NCBI GenBank assembly: GCA_949358305.1
Contig: OX442315.1
Span: 7,032,427-7,096,426, forward strand
Source of the DNA: Strigamia acuminata
Lineage: Eukaryota; Arthropoda; Chilopoda; Geophilomorpha; Linotaeniidae
Length of the DNA stretch: 64,000 nucleotides
Reading direction: 5' to 3'
The notes beneath the pieces are model-generated. The model did no database searches. It saw only the letters and a list, made by a program, of their open reading frames with translations, and was not told the origin of the DNA. Below are positions 31,195 to 43,078 of this stretch, piece after piece. Numbering within the stretch: position 1 is the stretch's first letter; every line of letters starts with the position of its first letter. Both the position numbers and the translations under genes were made by a program.

Positions 31195-34100
31195 TCATAT
31201 TTCAAATTTACCAAAGTTAAATTTACGTAAGAACTTTTCCAGCATTTGAAACAGTGCTAGAGCAGATATTCCAAGAAAAAAGCCAAAAATTGACCCAATA
31301 TCGCAAATTAATTTGACCAACGGCACAGACAACTGCTGTTGAATAATTTCTCTCAAGTTATTTTCAAGTTGAATCATTGTAGCCACAATATTAATTCCTT
31401 TTATCAGTCTAAAATATTCAGTGAATGGTATGTGAATTGTATATTCACAAGGTGGATTGCAACCACAGCTGTGCACAGCATCGATATTTAGATGCACATT
31501 TAGGTATGACCGGCGTGCCTTTTTGGCTTCAATCGATGTTTTACAATCAGGCAAATATGATGAATTGTAAAAGGGCAATCTGATATAAATAAAAAAAACT
31601 TAAATGACAATGAATGTAGAGTTGTGAGAAAACGACCAAACCTGCACTGAATGTTTTCTTTCATTAGTTTGTTTTCAAAGCACTTCTCTTCGCACAAATT
31701 AAATTCAATTAATGATACACATGGATTCGTCGGAGTGTTCAATTTGGAAATCTGCCATACAAAAAAGAGCAACATTTGTTTACAGTCGAGCTTCATTACA
31801 ACGAATCGCAAGGGACTCGAAAAATCAGTTCGTTATAACGTATGGTACACAAGTGCAATGGCTCGGCCAATGGGAGAAAGGCCAATTTTTTAGTGCATTA
31901 GAGTATACTAGTACATGACTTTTGAATTGAGCTACTATTTATTTGCTTACCGTCTGTCTGCTCAGTTTTATGTTTGTAAGACAACTGCTGTGTTGCTTTT
32001 CGGTAACTTTAAAGTTAATTCTTTCTTTGTTTTTCATTAAGTAAATCTATAAAAGTACAATAAGTATTCTCGTCAGGTTATTTTATTTATTGTGTAGTAT
32101 TGTGGGTGGTATTTGATCTGCTTGTTAAAACTGGCTTTTAAAAGGGACGTGCAAAGTCAGGAAAATTGGAGGTGGCGCCATGTTTGGTCACCAGAGGGTC
32201 ACTTCAGTGACCCACAATGTAATGGGTGGTGTCAATTATGGTTTTAGAGAGAGGGAAATAATATTTGCATACTTCCTGTATTTGAATAAACAATCACTGT
32301 TTCAATGTAATCCACTGTGTACACATGCTTCTTCTTGCAATCCAAACCAATCAGCTAAAAGTAAAACTAAAACCAAGACAGGAGACTCCAACCCCTAGAC
32401 AACGATTAATAAAAGCCAACAACCCAACAATCTGGAGTCCTTTGTCTTATTTTAAGTGAATATGCATCCCACTTCATGGTATCCAGCCTCCAGGCTATCA
32501 TGGTTAAGCTCATTGTCACAACAATATTCGATTTGGCAAGATCTCTGGACACACACGCACCAAATGAATAACTTTTATTAAACTCAAACCCTAATTTGTT
32601 TATGTTATATTTCTTTAACTTGAACCCTAAATTTGTGCTAAAATCAACAAACAGTTTGTTTATGTTAATTACTGAATATTGAACATGTTGTTTTTCATTT
32701 TCTACGTAAACCGTGCCAGATAATGCAGTTGCTGGATGATATTCTCTGATATCTGAAAGTGGTACAAAAAATTACAACATTACCGACTTTCAAAATAATA
32801 AATACAATTCACTTTTGTGAATTGAAGAAAGTCACTGCTCGTATATCTTTTTTCATTTGTCGTTGAAGGATTTTAAAGGAATTACCTGTTTTCACTTTGA
32901 TGCATTTTCCGAATACAGTGTCTAAATAAAACATGTTACCAAATGTGGGTTTAATAAATGTTGCACTGCTTTGTGAGAAAGCTTCTGCTGCAATCTGAAA
33001 TTAAAAACTTGTTATTTGGTTCAATTCTACATGTAGATTAAATATTTTTCCCATCTTTGCCTTGAGATGGGAAATGAACCAGACTAGAAGTTGTGCCCAA
33101 AGATTCCTCTCTACTTCTCTAACTGAAGTAGATGTTTTATTACCATGTAACCTGACCAACTGTCACTAGGGGAAAAATATGGAAGCTACATGCTGCTTTG
33201 TACATTGTATTGTTGGCAATACAATGTACTGTACTATTTCAATGCAATAAAACCTGCATAAATTCCTTGTGGTGTCAATACACCACAATATTACAATGTT
33301 CTCATTGCAAATACAACTTAAAAATACTTAGTCAATTAAAATTAATAACAATAAAAATTTTACTAAATTCCTTTGCTTACCAACTGCTTTTTAATTCTAT
33401 CTCTATTTTTTTTCTCGTACTCATTCAACATATGCCTAATTGGTTACTTCTTTTCATAAACATTAAGTAGTCAAAGAATAGATACATCCAGAAAAATATT
33501 TTTTGGCTTTGGTCAAAAATGACTCGGGTTGGGTGAGTAAGGGATTTTTTTTTACATTAGTACTGCTAGTGTTAATCTGTTTTGTGTACTTTGTGCAATT
33601 ACAATGGTACCGACTTACGATTGCACAAATTGACAAAGTAGCCTGATTGACCAGTTGAAATCAAAATAACAATAAAAATTACAAAAAGTTCTACTTAGCA
33701 GTTGTTACTACTGTGCGTATTTGAAAATTATGTTAGTGTCCTACCTGCGATGTTTCAAAATTTTCCATATCACCTGTTGCTTCCCATAATTTAACAGGGT
33801 CATTTGCATATTCAGATGGGAAATCAAGTAGATCTAACAAGTCAACATTTTCAGCTCGATTAACATTCAGCTTTTTATGTTGCATCATTTTTTCCTTTTC
33901 ATCTAGTATTGATTCAGGGGAGCTGCACACAACAAAATTTGGAATTTGGATAAATCTGTCAAGATGAAGTTCTATGGTTGCATATACAGGATAATCAAAG
34001 TAAGTCGTGATTCGATAGTACATGAAGAAGCAACATGGCAGGAAAGAACACAAGATGACAAATTTTTTAATTTTTCCAGTAGTCTTAGATTGCGGTGAGA

Positions 34101-37100
34101 CACTTTGGCAACTGCGATTGGTTGTTGCCTTCCATAAATGTTTAGTTTTGAGCATGACATGTTTTTCAAAATAACTTTTCTTCTTTCTGTAGTAATTAGC
34201 TATTTGATAACCATTTTGAATGTTTAGAGCAATGACTTCAATAATTGCAATACAAGATATTCCAATATAGAAGCCCATGTAGCCACCAATGTCACACATC
34301 AATGAAATAAAGTCATAACAAAAAAATTCTGTTAATTCAAGTGTCCAACTGGATAAGTAATAAAAACTCAAAGTTTGTGTGTACTGATTAGTGTAATAAT
34401 AGTGAGATCTGAATGTATCTTTTACACATTCTCTCGCACAATTGCAGGTATAATGTGGATTAACTTTCCATCCTACTTCAGCAATTTGCTTTGTGTAATT
34501 GCATGATAATTTGTTTGCAACACATTCACTTTTTGGCATTTTAGGCAGGTATGGCAATCTGAAGCAAAAACAATTTTTTTTTTCAGAAGTTCTTTAAATT
34601 TGTCTATTTTTTTAGGTATAAAAATTTCTCATTAATTTTATTAAATATTTTCTTAAAAATGCCAGGGTACTTTGTGTTGTCCCCAATAAGCATTTTGAGG
34701 ATGAGAATTGAAAACAACAAACAAACAACATACCGGCAAGTAAAATTTCGTTGATTAATTTCTTGTAAGTAACACTCCCTGTGACATTTTTCCATAGTAG
34801 ATATGTTCACACAAGGAAACAATCTTCTATTTACAAATGTGTACTAAAAACATTAAAGGTCCTTGTAGTATTAGAACTTCGTGGACAATTAGAGTATATA
34901 CGGTATAGCCTCTTACTCTTTTTCCAGTAAAAGCGAATATATTCTCTTCATGCATTTCTGCAAAATGATAATCTGATGCTGCCACGATAGTGACAGTTGG
35001 ATTGTATGCTTTTGAATTAATCTTTACCTGTAATTGTAAAGGTAATGACAAAAATATCCTGTGCATAAATTAGTTAATTAGGATAACAACATGGTTTTAT
35101 TTCACAAGAAAGATAGAAAGATAGCATTTGGTAGAAGAACTCATTTAATATATGAGTATTATGCACTATTTTCAATGTTTATACTGTTGCAAGGATTTGT
35201 TTACTTTCCTGTAGCTTGGAGCCAACCAATTGCCAGAAAAATATTATACATACTGAACTTACTGCATAGAACAGACGACCTGGATAGACTTTTCCTTTTT
35301 TCTCTTTCAATTGTAATTGTGATTCAGGACCAACTGGTAATTTTTCATCTGAGAGGGATAATCAGTTTTACTAATAAACATTAACTCAAAAACTCTTTGC
35401 AAATGAATTTTTTTTTTAAAAGTACTATTTATCAATTCAATTGCTACGGCATAGGCTGTGTATATCTCTCGGATTTTGAACTTATTAGAATAGTATTTTG
35501 TTCCCTGCAAAAAGAATTAGGTTTGATGATTTTTGTGATTGCACTCAATTTCTATTTTGGCTTGTTTGCTTACTCTTTTAAAAGTTATGGCTTTTATCAT
35601 TTTTGTAAAGTTATACTTATTCATTACTGCTGTGAGTTGAGTATGGTTGTCCACGTAAAAGTACAAGTTATGGTTGCATGCTAAAGAAGAAAAAAGGAAT
35701 ATTAAATTATTTGTTAGGTTTAGATTTGAAATAGAATTATTTCAAGCTTATATTGTTTGCCCGCTTTATACAGTTGCTTGTTGCAACAGCTGTTACTATT
35801 GTTCTGTACCAAAATGGAGTAAATGCTCAGCTCGTTTATTCTTTTTAATGCACAGCTTGTGGTCCTGATCTCTGGTTACAACATTATTTTAGGTACAGTT
35901 TGATTTAGAATCATGTGTCAGTCATTTTAGTCTTGAAAAGTATTAAAACAATTTTCAGAGTGTACTCAGTTTGATATTGCTGTGCATTTAAGTCATACCG
36001 TAAACCGGCTGGCTCAAATGCGCCATTTTGTATTGAATTAGTTCAAGTAACGGTCACCAGAGTGGGAATTGACTGACATTTTACAAGCATCATCGGTTTG
36101 ATCTACTATTGGTAACGGGGAAATAGAAGCTTCGTTAATATACTCTGATTCGACTTAAGAGTATGCCCTTCTCCCATTGGCCGAGCCGTGTAGTGATACA
36201 AAAATGTAGTAATAATAATACTAAAAATAAGAACTACTTCTCCTAGTGGTAGATTCTTTACTCTATGGTAATACAGACTGGAGTTAGGAGTAATGCGGCT
36301 CGGCCAATGGGAGAAGGGCATACTCTTGAGTCGAACCAGAGTATAGCACGAATGCCAGCTAGAGCTTTGTCTTCCGAGTCACTCAATACACTTAATGAGT
36401 CTTCCGATTTAGAGAGTGACACAGCTGTTGTTTTGATTTGTGTCTCCTTTGATCCAATATGCAAATCCCTTCTGAGGGTTTCCACGGCCAGGGGAGTTGT
36501 TCTATAATCTCGCTGACCCTGAATGCTTGACGGGACTATTGGTTTTATTGTTAACATGTGCAGGTCGTGCTATAGCGTGTGCAGGTCGTGCTATAACGTG
36601 TGCAGGTCGTGCTATAACGTGTGCAGGTCGTGCTATAACGTGCTGAAGCAATAAATGTTACTAATCAACAGAAAATCCGAGTATTCCTTCCAATCGATTT
36701 ACAACAACTGCAACTGTCTTAATTAAGTAATGCCTAATTTAGAACCAACGTGTGAACCTTATGTGCTGATTCTGTTCGGATTACTTTCCTGTCTCTTTTA
36801 GTTGATATTGTGCAAATAATTTTTTTCTCATCCGTTCGTAGATTTAAAATTTTTTTAGGCCCTAGGCGGCTTACTTATGGTAAATTTGGTAGTGATCACC
36901 TACCTTCCAAGTGAGAGTTCTCTTCATCATATGTCAAGCTGTCATCTGTTGAAAGTGATAAGATATGAATTGCAGGGTAATCACCAATTGCTTGCTCCGT
37001 GATAGCTGCAGCACCTTTTATAGGCTTGTTTTTGTAGTGAATGACAACATTGGAACATTGGTAAATGCATAGGGATAATGCAATAATGGTCATTAACACT

Positions 37101-37234
37101 CGGCTTGTGCGATTAGACAATGTTGTTTTTGGAAACAATCGGTTGTACAAGTTTGTTTCTGTTTTGTGCACCTGGAGGAAATCTTTGGCAATTTTTTCAA
37201 CTTTACTTTTTCTCAATCTTCTTAAGTGGTGCAT
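31195..37234 (-). CDS. DEG/ENaC channel subunit with two complete pore modules (copy B)
   Basis: Exons, minus strand: 36904-37234, 35574-35680, 35448-35504, 34917-35027, 34734-34843, 33745-34558, 32886-32994, 32673-32752, 31642-31751, 31195-31579. All introns are GT-AG and all phases join, giving 2,214 bp, 737 residues and a TGA stop. Module 1: TM1 about 45-65, YPAI at 86, Cys-rich exon (203-238), TM2 about 322-350 with CDIGGYMGF and the selectivity-type GIS (338-340). Cytosolic linker: about 351-403. Module 2: TM1 about 405-422, then YFDYPV and IPNFVVC as in the post-TM1 signature, Cys-rich exon (574-609), CGCNPPCEY, and TM2 about 697-722 with CDIGSIFGF and GIS (713-715). The family forms trimeric sodium or proton channels from one-module subunits. 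The N-terminal HG gating motif is not visible, and each ectodomain is short. The start is the ATG at 37234; a few in-frame codons lie upstream. The first GT after TCA was chosen to end exon 32673-32752. An AATAAA lies at 31037-31042, about 150 bp past the stop. No transcript evidence is available here. Confidence 0.82.
36143..36341. mobile_element. MITE in intron 1 of copy B, 199 bp
   Basis: Ends ctctgattcgac and gtcgaaccagag are imperfect inverted repeats that extend through the block ggctcggccaatgggag. TA flanks lie on both sides. Copy A has no element here (about 12125). A partial relative is at about 31830-31905. Confidence 0.75.
36556..36646. repeat. 21-bp tandem repeat, four units
   Basis: Four units of gtgcaggtcgtgctataacgt, the first with one variant base. 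The same intron position in copy A (about 14655) has a single unit, so the array expanded in one copy only. Confidence 0.85.
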
Positions 37235-38215
37235 GATTGACACCCGTTTGCAACAATGTGCGCGTCGAATCTTGCTGATCGTGGATATCTACTGTGAATA
37301 CACGCAAGATTGCACTGAATTCAACCAATTTGCACATATACACATTTACATTTTGTAGTTTCTCTTACCTTATCTTGTTGTGTGGCAAAAGGTCAGCAAC
37401 AGAACGTATCGAGGCAAAATGACAATGGCACGTTTAAATGTGTTGGGTTTTTCTCACTGTGTTACTGCGGTGATGTGCATCGATTGGAAACATTTGTGGT
37501 AAATATTTGCTAGCTCTAATCTTATTTTTTAATGATTTTACTAAGATTTTATTACGTCTGTATTCATTTTCTATCTTTCGTAGGACTAAAAGTGTGTTTT
37601 GCTAGTTGTTTTGCTGCACCCAATTGCTTCAATTTTAAGTTTTCTTACTAAGTGCACGTTTCATGTTTACTCTAAGAAATCATATTTACTCTAACAAATC
37701 ATGTTTACTGTATCAAATCAGTCAATAGAAGTTTGTTTATTTATCATTCCATTATCGACTTAATTAATTTTTGCGAAAATTCTTGTTTACTTAATAGATT
37801 GCTCTTTTTGATGCATATAAAAAAATCAATTTATGCTAGTTATGCGCAGTTATTTTGAAACTCATGTCTGTGATAGCCATGCTTGAATTTGGGGGAAATT
37901 TCCAATACTTATTGTGTGCCCCCGTGTGGAATTAGAGATCCGTATGCTATTTGCACAAAACATTTTACCCCGCGCTTAATTGGAGGCCGAACGGTATTAG
38001 AGGTGACGCGTAACATTATCGATATTAATAGGCGCGACAGTCAGTTTCGCATCTACGAATATCGCTAGTGTTACCGTACTCATCACGTATCTATTACGTG
38101 ACGCCACACGTTTCTATTATGTGGCGCAACACGTACTACTTCTGCTTGTTACAATCATTCATCCATTCAATCAGTCAAGAAACGAACGAAACGAACCAAC
38201 GATGCAAGCAACTAT
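37235..38215 (-). promoter_or_regulatory. 5' flank of DEG/ENaC copy B
   Basis: About 1 kb of AT-rich sequence upstream of the start codon, shared with copy A (27915-28131 plus 29470-30215). It probably holds the promoter, but I see no convincing TATA or initiator, and an upstream non-coding exon is possible. Near 38080-38130 there are repeated tttctattacgtgacgc words. Confidence 0.35.
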
Positions 38216-39537
38216 ACTCAAAACAGCAGTACCGGTACAGGTACACAGTACTTTTCAAAAATACCGTAATTTGTGGGACTGGTACCTGTAACACATTTTT
38301 GATACCATATGACTTTACTTTAGCAAAATCTCAAAAAATGTAGCAAAATCTCAAAAAATGTAGTAATATTCTTATGTTAACCTATGTTAAGATGATTTCA
38401 CTTGTGAAACTCTAGCATGCACTCCGTGCAGAGTTTAGGTAATTGAAATTGAATCATGTGCAATCTTGAATGTGGGTATAAAAAGAAATTGGAAAATGAA
38501 GTTGTTCTTACTGTTTTTGACATCTTAGTCGAAAGAAAATATTTGCTGCAATGCGGCATTATTGATGTTTTTGTTTGCTGCAATTTTTTTTATAATTTAA
38601 ATATTAATTGACTATTAATATTTATTATACATACGAGGGCCGGATTCAGGATACGTGGACGGGGGTGCTCATGTTCGATTGAAATTATGGAAAGCTCGAC
38701 TTTTAGGAAAAGAGTTTTCAGTTTCACTGCGACCTGGAGTTGATTATAATGAAACTTTTGCTCCACTCGCATATGCCAACTCAATTTGGATGATTAATAG
38801 CAAGAAAAAATACTTATCGTTTTTGGCGACGAAACCAAGGGTGACGAAATGATACGATTAAAAAATGAAATAATCCAAAAATAAAACTTATCTAAGCAAA
38901 ATCTCAAAAAATGTAGCAAAATCTCACAAAATCCAGCACAAATCTCACAAAATCAAGCACAATCTCATAAAATCAAGCACAATCTCATAAACTCATAGAA
39001 TCAAGCACAATCTCATCAAATTAAGCAAAATCTCGTACTGGTACATCTGAAGAAATCCACAAAAGTACCATTGAAGAGATTCAAAAAGTACCATAAAATT
39101 CAGGAATGACTAGTGCAATCAAACTTAGCGAATTCGGACAATGATTGATTAAAATCACAAATATCTAGAGAACAAAAGCTCGGATAGTCAAAAACTAACC
39201 ACCAAAACGAAAGAGCGGAAAAAGCTGCACTAGAAACGTTAATTAAACAACCCAGCCCACAGCTAATGATTTATGTATATTTAATTTTTTGCATGCATAC
39301 ATTTTTTTGAGACACACTTCGTAACCCTCCTTGAATTGTCGGGCCGCTTTTATGTAGGCCACCCGGTAGTACAGTATGTCCATTCTTCTTTAATTTTATT
39401 TAATTAAAAACAAGTTTTAAGGACAATGGCAAGAAGCCATAAATTGCAGCAGATTAGTTTAATTGTGAAATATTAGATTTTATTTAAAAAATTAAATGTT
39501 ACACTCTATAATTTTCAAAACATGTGCATTTTGTAAT
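38216..39537. other. Intergenic repeats and transposon debris
   Basis: No gene is seen. It contains degenerate tandem words of the type gcaaaatctcaaaaaatgta at 38325-38365 and again at 38895-39035 (variants gcacaatctcataaaatcaa), repeated ggtac-rich words at 38230-38300, a copia RT scrap, and an AT-rich end before the first F-box gene. Confidence 0.5.
38664..38802 (+). pseudogene. Copia reverse-transcriptase scrap
   Basis: The translation LKLWKARLLGKEFSVSL then GVDYNETFAPLAYANSIWM matches the copia RT block (YKARLVAKGF, GVDYxETFAPV). It is only about 45 codons, unrelated in detail to the copia element at 18951, and has no LTRs nearby. Confidence 0.75.
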
Positions 39538-39776
39538 CTAGTCCTTCGGTAGCGTCTGCACATCCAAATTGTTAATTTTCACATAATTCTTAATTTCCTC
39601 AAAAGCAATATTATTGCAATACTTGATCTCTAACTTATTCAGTGGATTCTGCAGGCTCAACAACTTAATTATCGAAGTTGAAGTAATAAAGTTGCACGAT
39701 AAAAATTCTAAACTTCTCAAATTTTGTAGCGCATTTGATTCAATAAGTTCCAAAAACAAATTGTCACAAACTTCTA

Positions 39777-41270
39777 CAACCCCTGGCAAAAAGTATTCAA
39801 ACATGAGGTACGATTTATTTAACTTTAAGTTTGGACCTGTTTTACTCTTAAATAAGAGACAATATTGACAATTCAGAATATACAATTTATTCCCTCATGT
39901 ATTGATAGTTTGTGGCCAAAAATTCAAATAAAAAGGTCAAACCGTTTGTCCAGAAAAAATTTTTCTGTCCGACCTAGGAAGGAAAAAAATATTAGAACAT
40001 GATAAATGTTGGAAAAAAGTTTTCAAACATGAAATTAATAAGCAAATTTTTAGCAGCGAAATTAATTTGACTGTCCACTTTTACTGGGGATGCATGTTTA
40101 TATCATTTACTCTTATGAGAATTTGAAAAAATGGCTTCAATTAAGGAATACGACAAAGACATTAAAAACCAAATTATGTGTCTCGTAAAAGAGGGAAAAA
40201 CCCAGAGAGAAGTTGCTAAAGCTGTAGGTTGTGCCCTATCGACTGTCAATTACACTTGGAAAACATTTCAGGAGTCAGGAGACACAACAAATCGCCCAAG
40301 CAGCGGCCGACCCAAAAAAACGAGCAAAATTCAAGACTGGTCACTAAGGAAAATTTGCTTGAAAAATCGAAAAATGACATCAAAACACTGAATGCAGAAT
40401 GGAAGAAGAACAAGACCAATGTTTGTGATCAAACAGTCAGGAACAAGTTAAACAGCATAAGCTATTCATTTTGTAAAGCTAAAACAAAACCCTTCATGAC
40501 CAAACTCCATAAGAAAAATTGTCTAAAATGGACTAGGTTGCACAAAAACTGGACTGTAGATGACTGGAATCAAGTTATTTTTTCAGATGAGAGTGGGATT
40601 TGTGTCGGATGTGGAGATGATGCAGGAAAATTTGTTTGACAGCAAACAAATAAAAAATTTAATGATGATTGTTTGCTGAGCAAAACCAAGTTTCCTCACA
40701 CCTTAATGATATGGGGCTGTATGTCAGCTAAAGGACCTGGAAAAATGTGCATTATTAAAGGAACAGTTAATGCTGAAGCTTATGAAGAAGTTTTAGACCT
40801 CTTTCTTCTTCCCAGCATCGAGGACCAGTTCAGTGATGATGATGTTATCTTTCAAGATGATAGTGCATCTAGTCACTGTGCTAAACGGATCAAGAGTTTT
40901 CCTTAATTGGAGCCATTTTTTCAAATTTTCATAGAGTAAATGATATAACCATGCATCCCCAGTAAAAGTGGACTAGTCAAATTAATTTCGCTGCTAAAAA
41001 TTTGCTTATGAATTTCATGTTTGAAAACTTTTTTCCAACATTTATCATGATCTAATATTTTTTTCCCTCCTAGGTCGGACAGAAAAATTTTTTCTGGACA
41101 AACGGTTTGACCTTTTCATTTGAATTTTTGGCCACAAACTATCAATACACGAAGGAATAAAGTGTATATTCTGAATTGTCAATATTGTCTCTTATTTAAG
41201 AGTAAAACAGGTCCAAACTCAAATTTAAATAAATCGTACCTCATGTTTGAATACTTTTTGCCAGGGGTTG
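39777..41270 (+). mobile_element. Tc1-like transposon with about 370-bp inverted arms
   Basis: It starts CAACCCCTGGCAAAAAGTA and ends in the complement, with TA at 39775-39776 and 41271-41272. It is inserted in F-box gene 1. The right arm (about 40900-41270) is an inverted copy of the left (39777-40146) that includes the start codon and first codons of the transposase, so the 3' part of the element has been replaced by an inverted duplicate of its 5' part. It cannot move by itself. Confidence 0.85.
40131..40906 (+). pseudogene. Tc1-like transposase, frameshifted and missing its C-terminus
   Basis: MASIKEYDKDIKNQIMCLV and TQREVAKAVGCALSTVN form the N-terminal helix-turn-helix DNA-binding part in the first frame (40131 to about 40320). 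A frameshift then leads to the second frame, which carries VIFSDESG (first catalytic D), a stop at 40637-40639, MIWGCMSAKGPGKM, and VIFQDDSASSHCAKRIKSF (second catalytic D). The usual C-terminal block with the third acidic residue is absent because the inverted right arm begins there. Dead. Confidence 0.85.
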
Positions 41271-42335
41271 TATTCCACAAAAATAAAAAGACAACTTTTC
41301 CAATCTTGTACATGGAACCAATAACGTTTTCATTTGTGGTTCGGTAATCAATAAACCTTAAGAACAGGCCAAATCTAGTTTACGAAGGTTTTTCAATGGA
41401 GCATCAATAATACCATCACTTTCATTGAAAATTGTACAACCGCTACATCCTAATTTCTCTAACATTGGCCAAGCGCGATCAATAAGTCGAACATTGACTG
41501 GTCTAACTTCATTCAGATAGAGACCAGTCAATCGTTGAGGCCATGTTAAAATATTAAAATCCAGATGAGTTCCGTCATTCCTCAAACACAAGCTTGTTAC
41601 ATTTGGAAAATAAGTTGTCACAGTGGGAATATGAATAGAATAGACAAATAAAATTGTATCGATAGAATAAGTTCGCGCTGTTTCCTGTTGTGCTAACTTA
41701 ACACATAATGAGTTCCACGAATGATGCTTAAACGTTTTTAACAGGGGCAATTGGTTGAGAAGGAACCAACACACATCGGCTGTGTTACTATATGCTGTAA
41801 TATCCAAATACTTCAGCTTAACGCAACTGCTTAATGCCTGGAGTCCAATATCAGTCACGTTTGAGCAAAACGAAATGTTGAGACGTGTTAAGAGTGTACA
41901 ATTCTGTCCGATTGCAGCAGCAACTTCGTCCGTGCATTCGGCGCTATTCTGAAAATTTAACCGCTCAAGTTTTGGTAAACATTGCATCAGTTTGACCGTG
42001 GACGCATTTGTTCCTTCTGGACCTCTTACATAGTTTTCCATGTTTAAATCTACGAGATGTGTACAAACCTGACCCATTTTGTCGAATAGAGGAGTCGTGG
42101 ACAAATCAAACATGTGCAAATGGTGAAACGATATTGCGCCACGGTGGATGAAAATGCGCGAAGGTATTCGTCGATCGGGACGATCAAATTGCACACACAG
42201 TCTTTCAAACGTGTCGTTAATAAATCTGGACGGTTGAATTGAAAGGCGATCTTGCATCTCTTTCTCTTCAATATGAGAAGTCACTACATCCACACAGAGA
42301 TCGTGCAGACTCGGCACCGATTTCGGTCGTGGCAT

Positions 42336-43078
42336 GTCGACTGTATGGGAAAGATGCGAATAATAACAATAACTAACTCTACATGTGCTCAAAACGTGTG
42401 GTAAGGTAATTACACCGTGCAAAACGTATAACGGACGTCATTCGCTACACACCGTGGCATTGTGGGTGAAGAACGTTTTGTAAAATGGCCCCGATTGCCA
42501 CATAATTAATATATTGGTCAATTTACAGTTTGATGTAATTTTTCGACCTCATCAACACTTGTATCGCAGGCAGAGGTGCATCGTTGCTTAAAAAGGTGTG
42601 ATAATTTTATGAAATAGTATTTTCATTTACTGGTAAGAATTTCTGCACTTTTATCATTGTATTTTATTGACTTGCGACAAATGAGCTCAAATTATTTTCG
42701 TATAAATGACCAATTTATAAAATTTGGAAAAGATTATGTTTTGCTGGACTCGCTGTAAATCGAGTGAGTTGCAGTGAAGCACAAGGGGGTGATTTTAAAA
42801 AAGTAATGAAAACAACCAAATAATTTCATCTAAATTACGGAAGAATAACTTGCAAAAGCAATGAATTACAAAACAACTGAATCCACAATTGCACATTTAT
42901 GTGCACCTGAATCCTAGATTTACTTTGCAATTTGATTCTGTAACTTTACAATGAATTTCCATAGATAAAATCAATCTGTGTTTATCTTTTTATTACAACG
43001 TCCATATCTGGTTCCGGAATTATAACTTTGTAACTAGCTAACTTTTCTGTAAGTGTTTTATTAAATGTGGTATTTATT
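42336..43078 (-). promoter_or_regulatory. Spacer upstream of F-box gene 1 / downstream of gene 2
   Basis: Non-coding. The block ttcgctacacaccgtggcat followed by tgtgg (about 42440-42470) is repeated upstream of gene 2 at about 44475-44505, suggesting a shared promoter element or simply common ancestry. The rest is AT-rich. Confidence 0.4.

Larger units (their letters stand above)
39538..42335 (-). pseudogene. F-box/LRR gene 1, broken by a stop and a Tc1-like insertion
   Basis: The reading frame from the ATG at 42335 (MPRPKSVPSLHDLC) runs to a TAA at 41358 after NLRKLDLACS. The same frame continues as LRR-like sequence to 41273, where a Tc1-like element begins; the C-terminal LRRs resume at 39774 (EVCDNLFLELIESNALQNL) and end at 39538 (LPKD). 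The N-terminus resembles an F-box (about residues 8-45), followed by leucine-rich repeats (LPKLERLNFQN, LTRLNISFCSNVTDIGLQAL). F-box/LRR proteins normally recruit substrates to SCF ubiquitin ligases. The intact paralogue at 43079-44386 shows what is lost. Both lesions make it a pseudogene, though a truncated product of about 325 residues could still be made. Confidence 0.8.
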
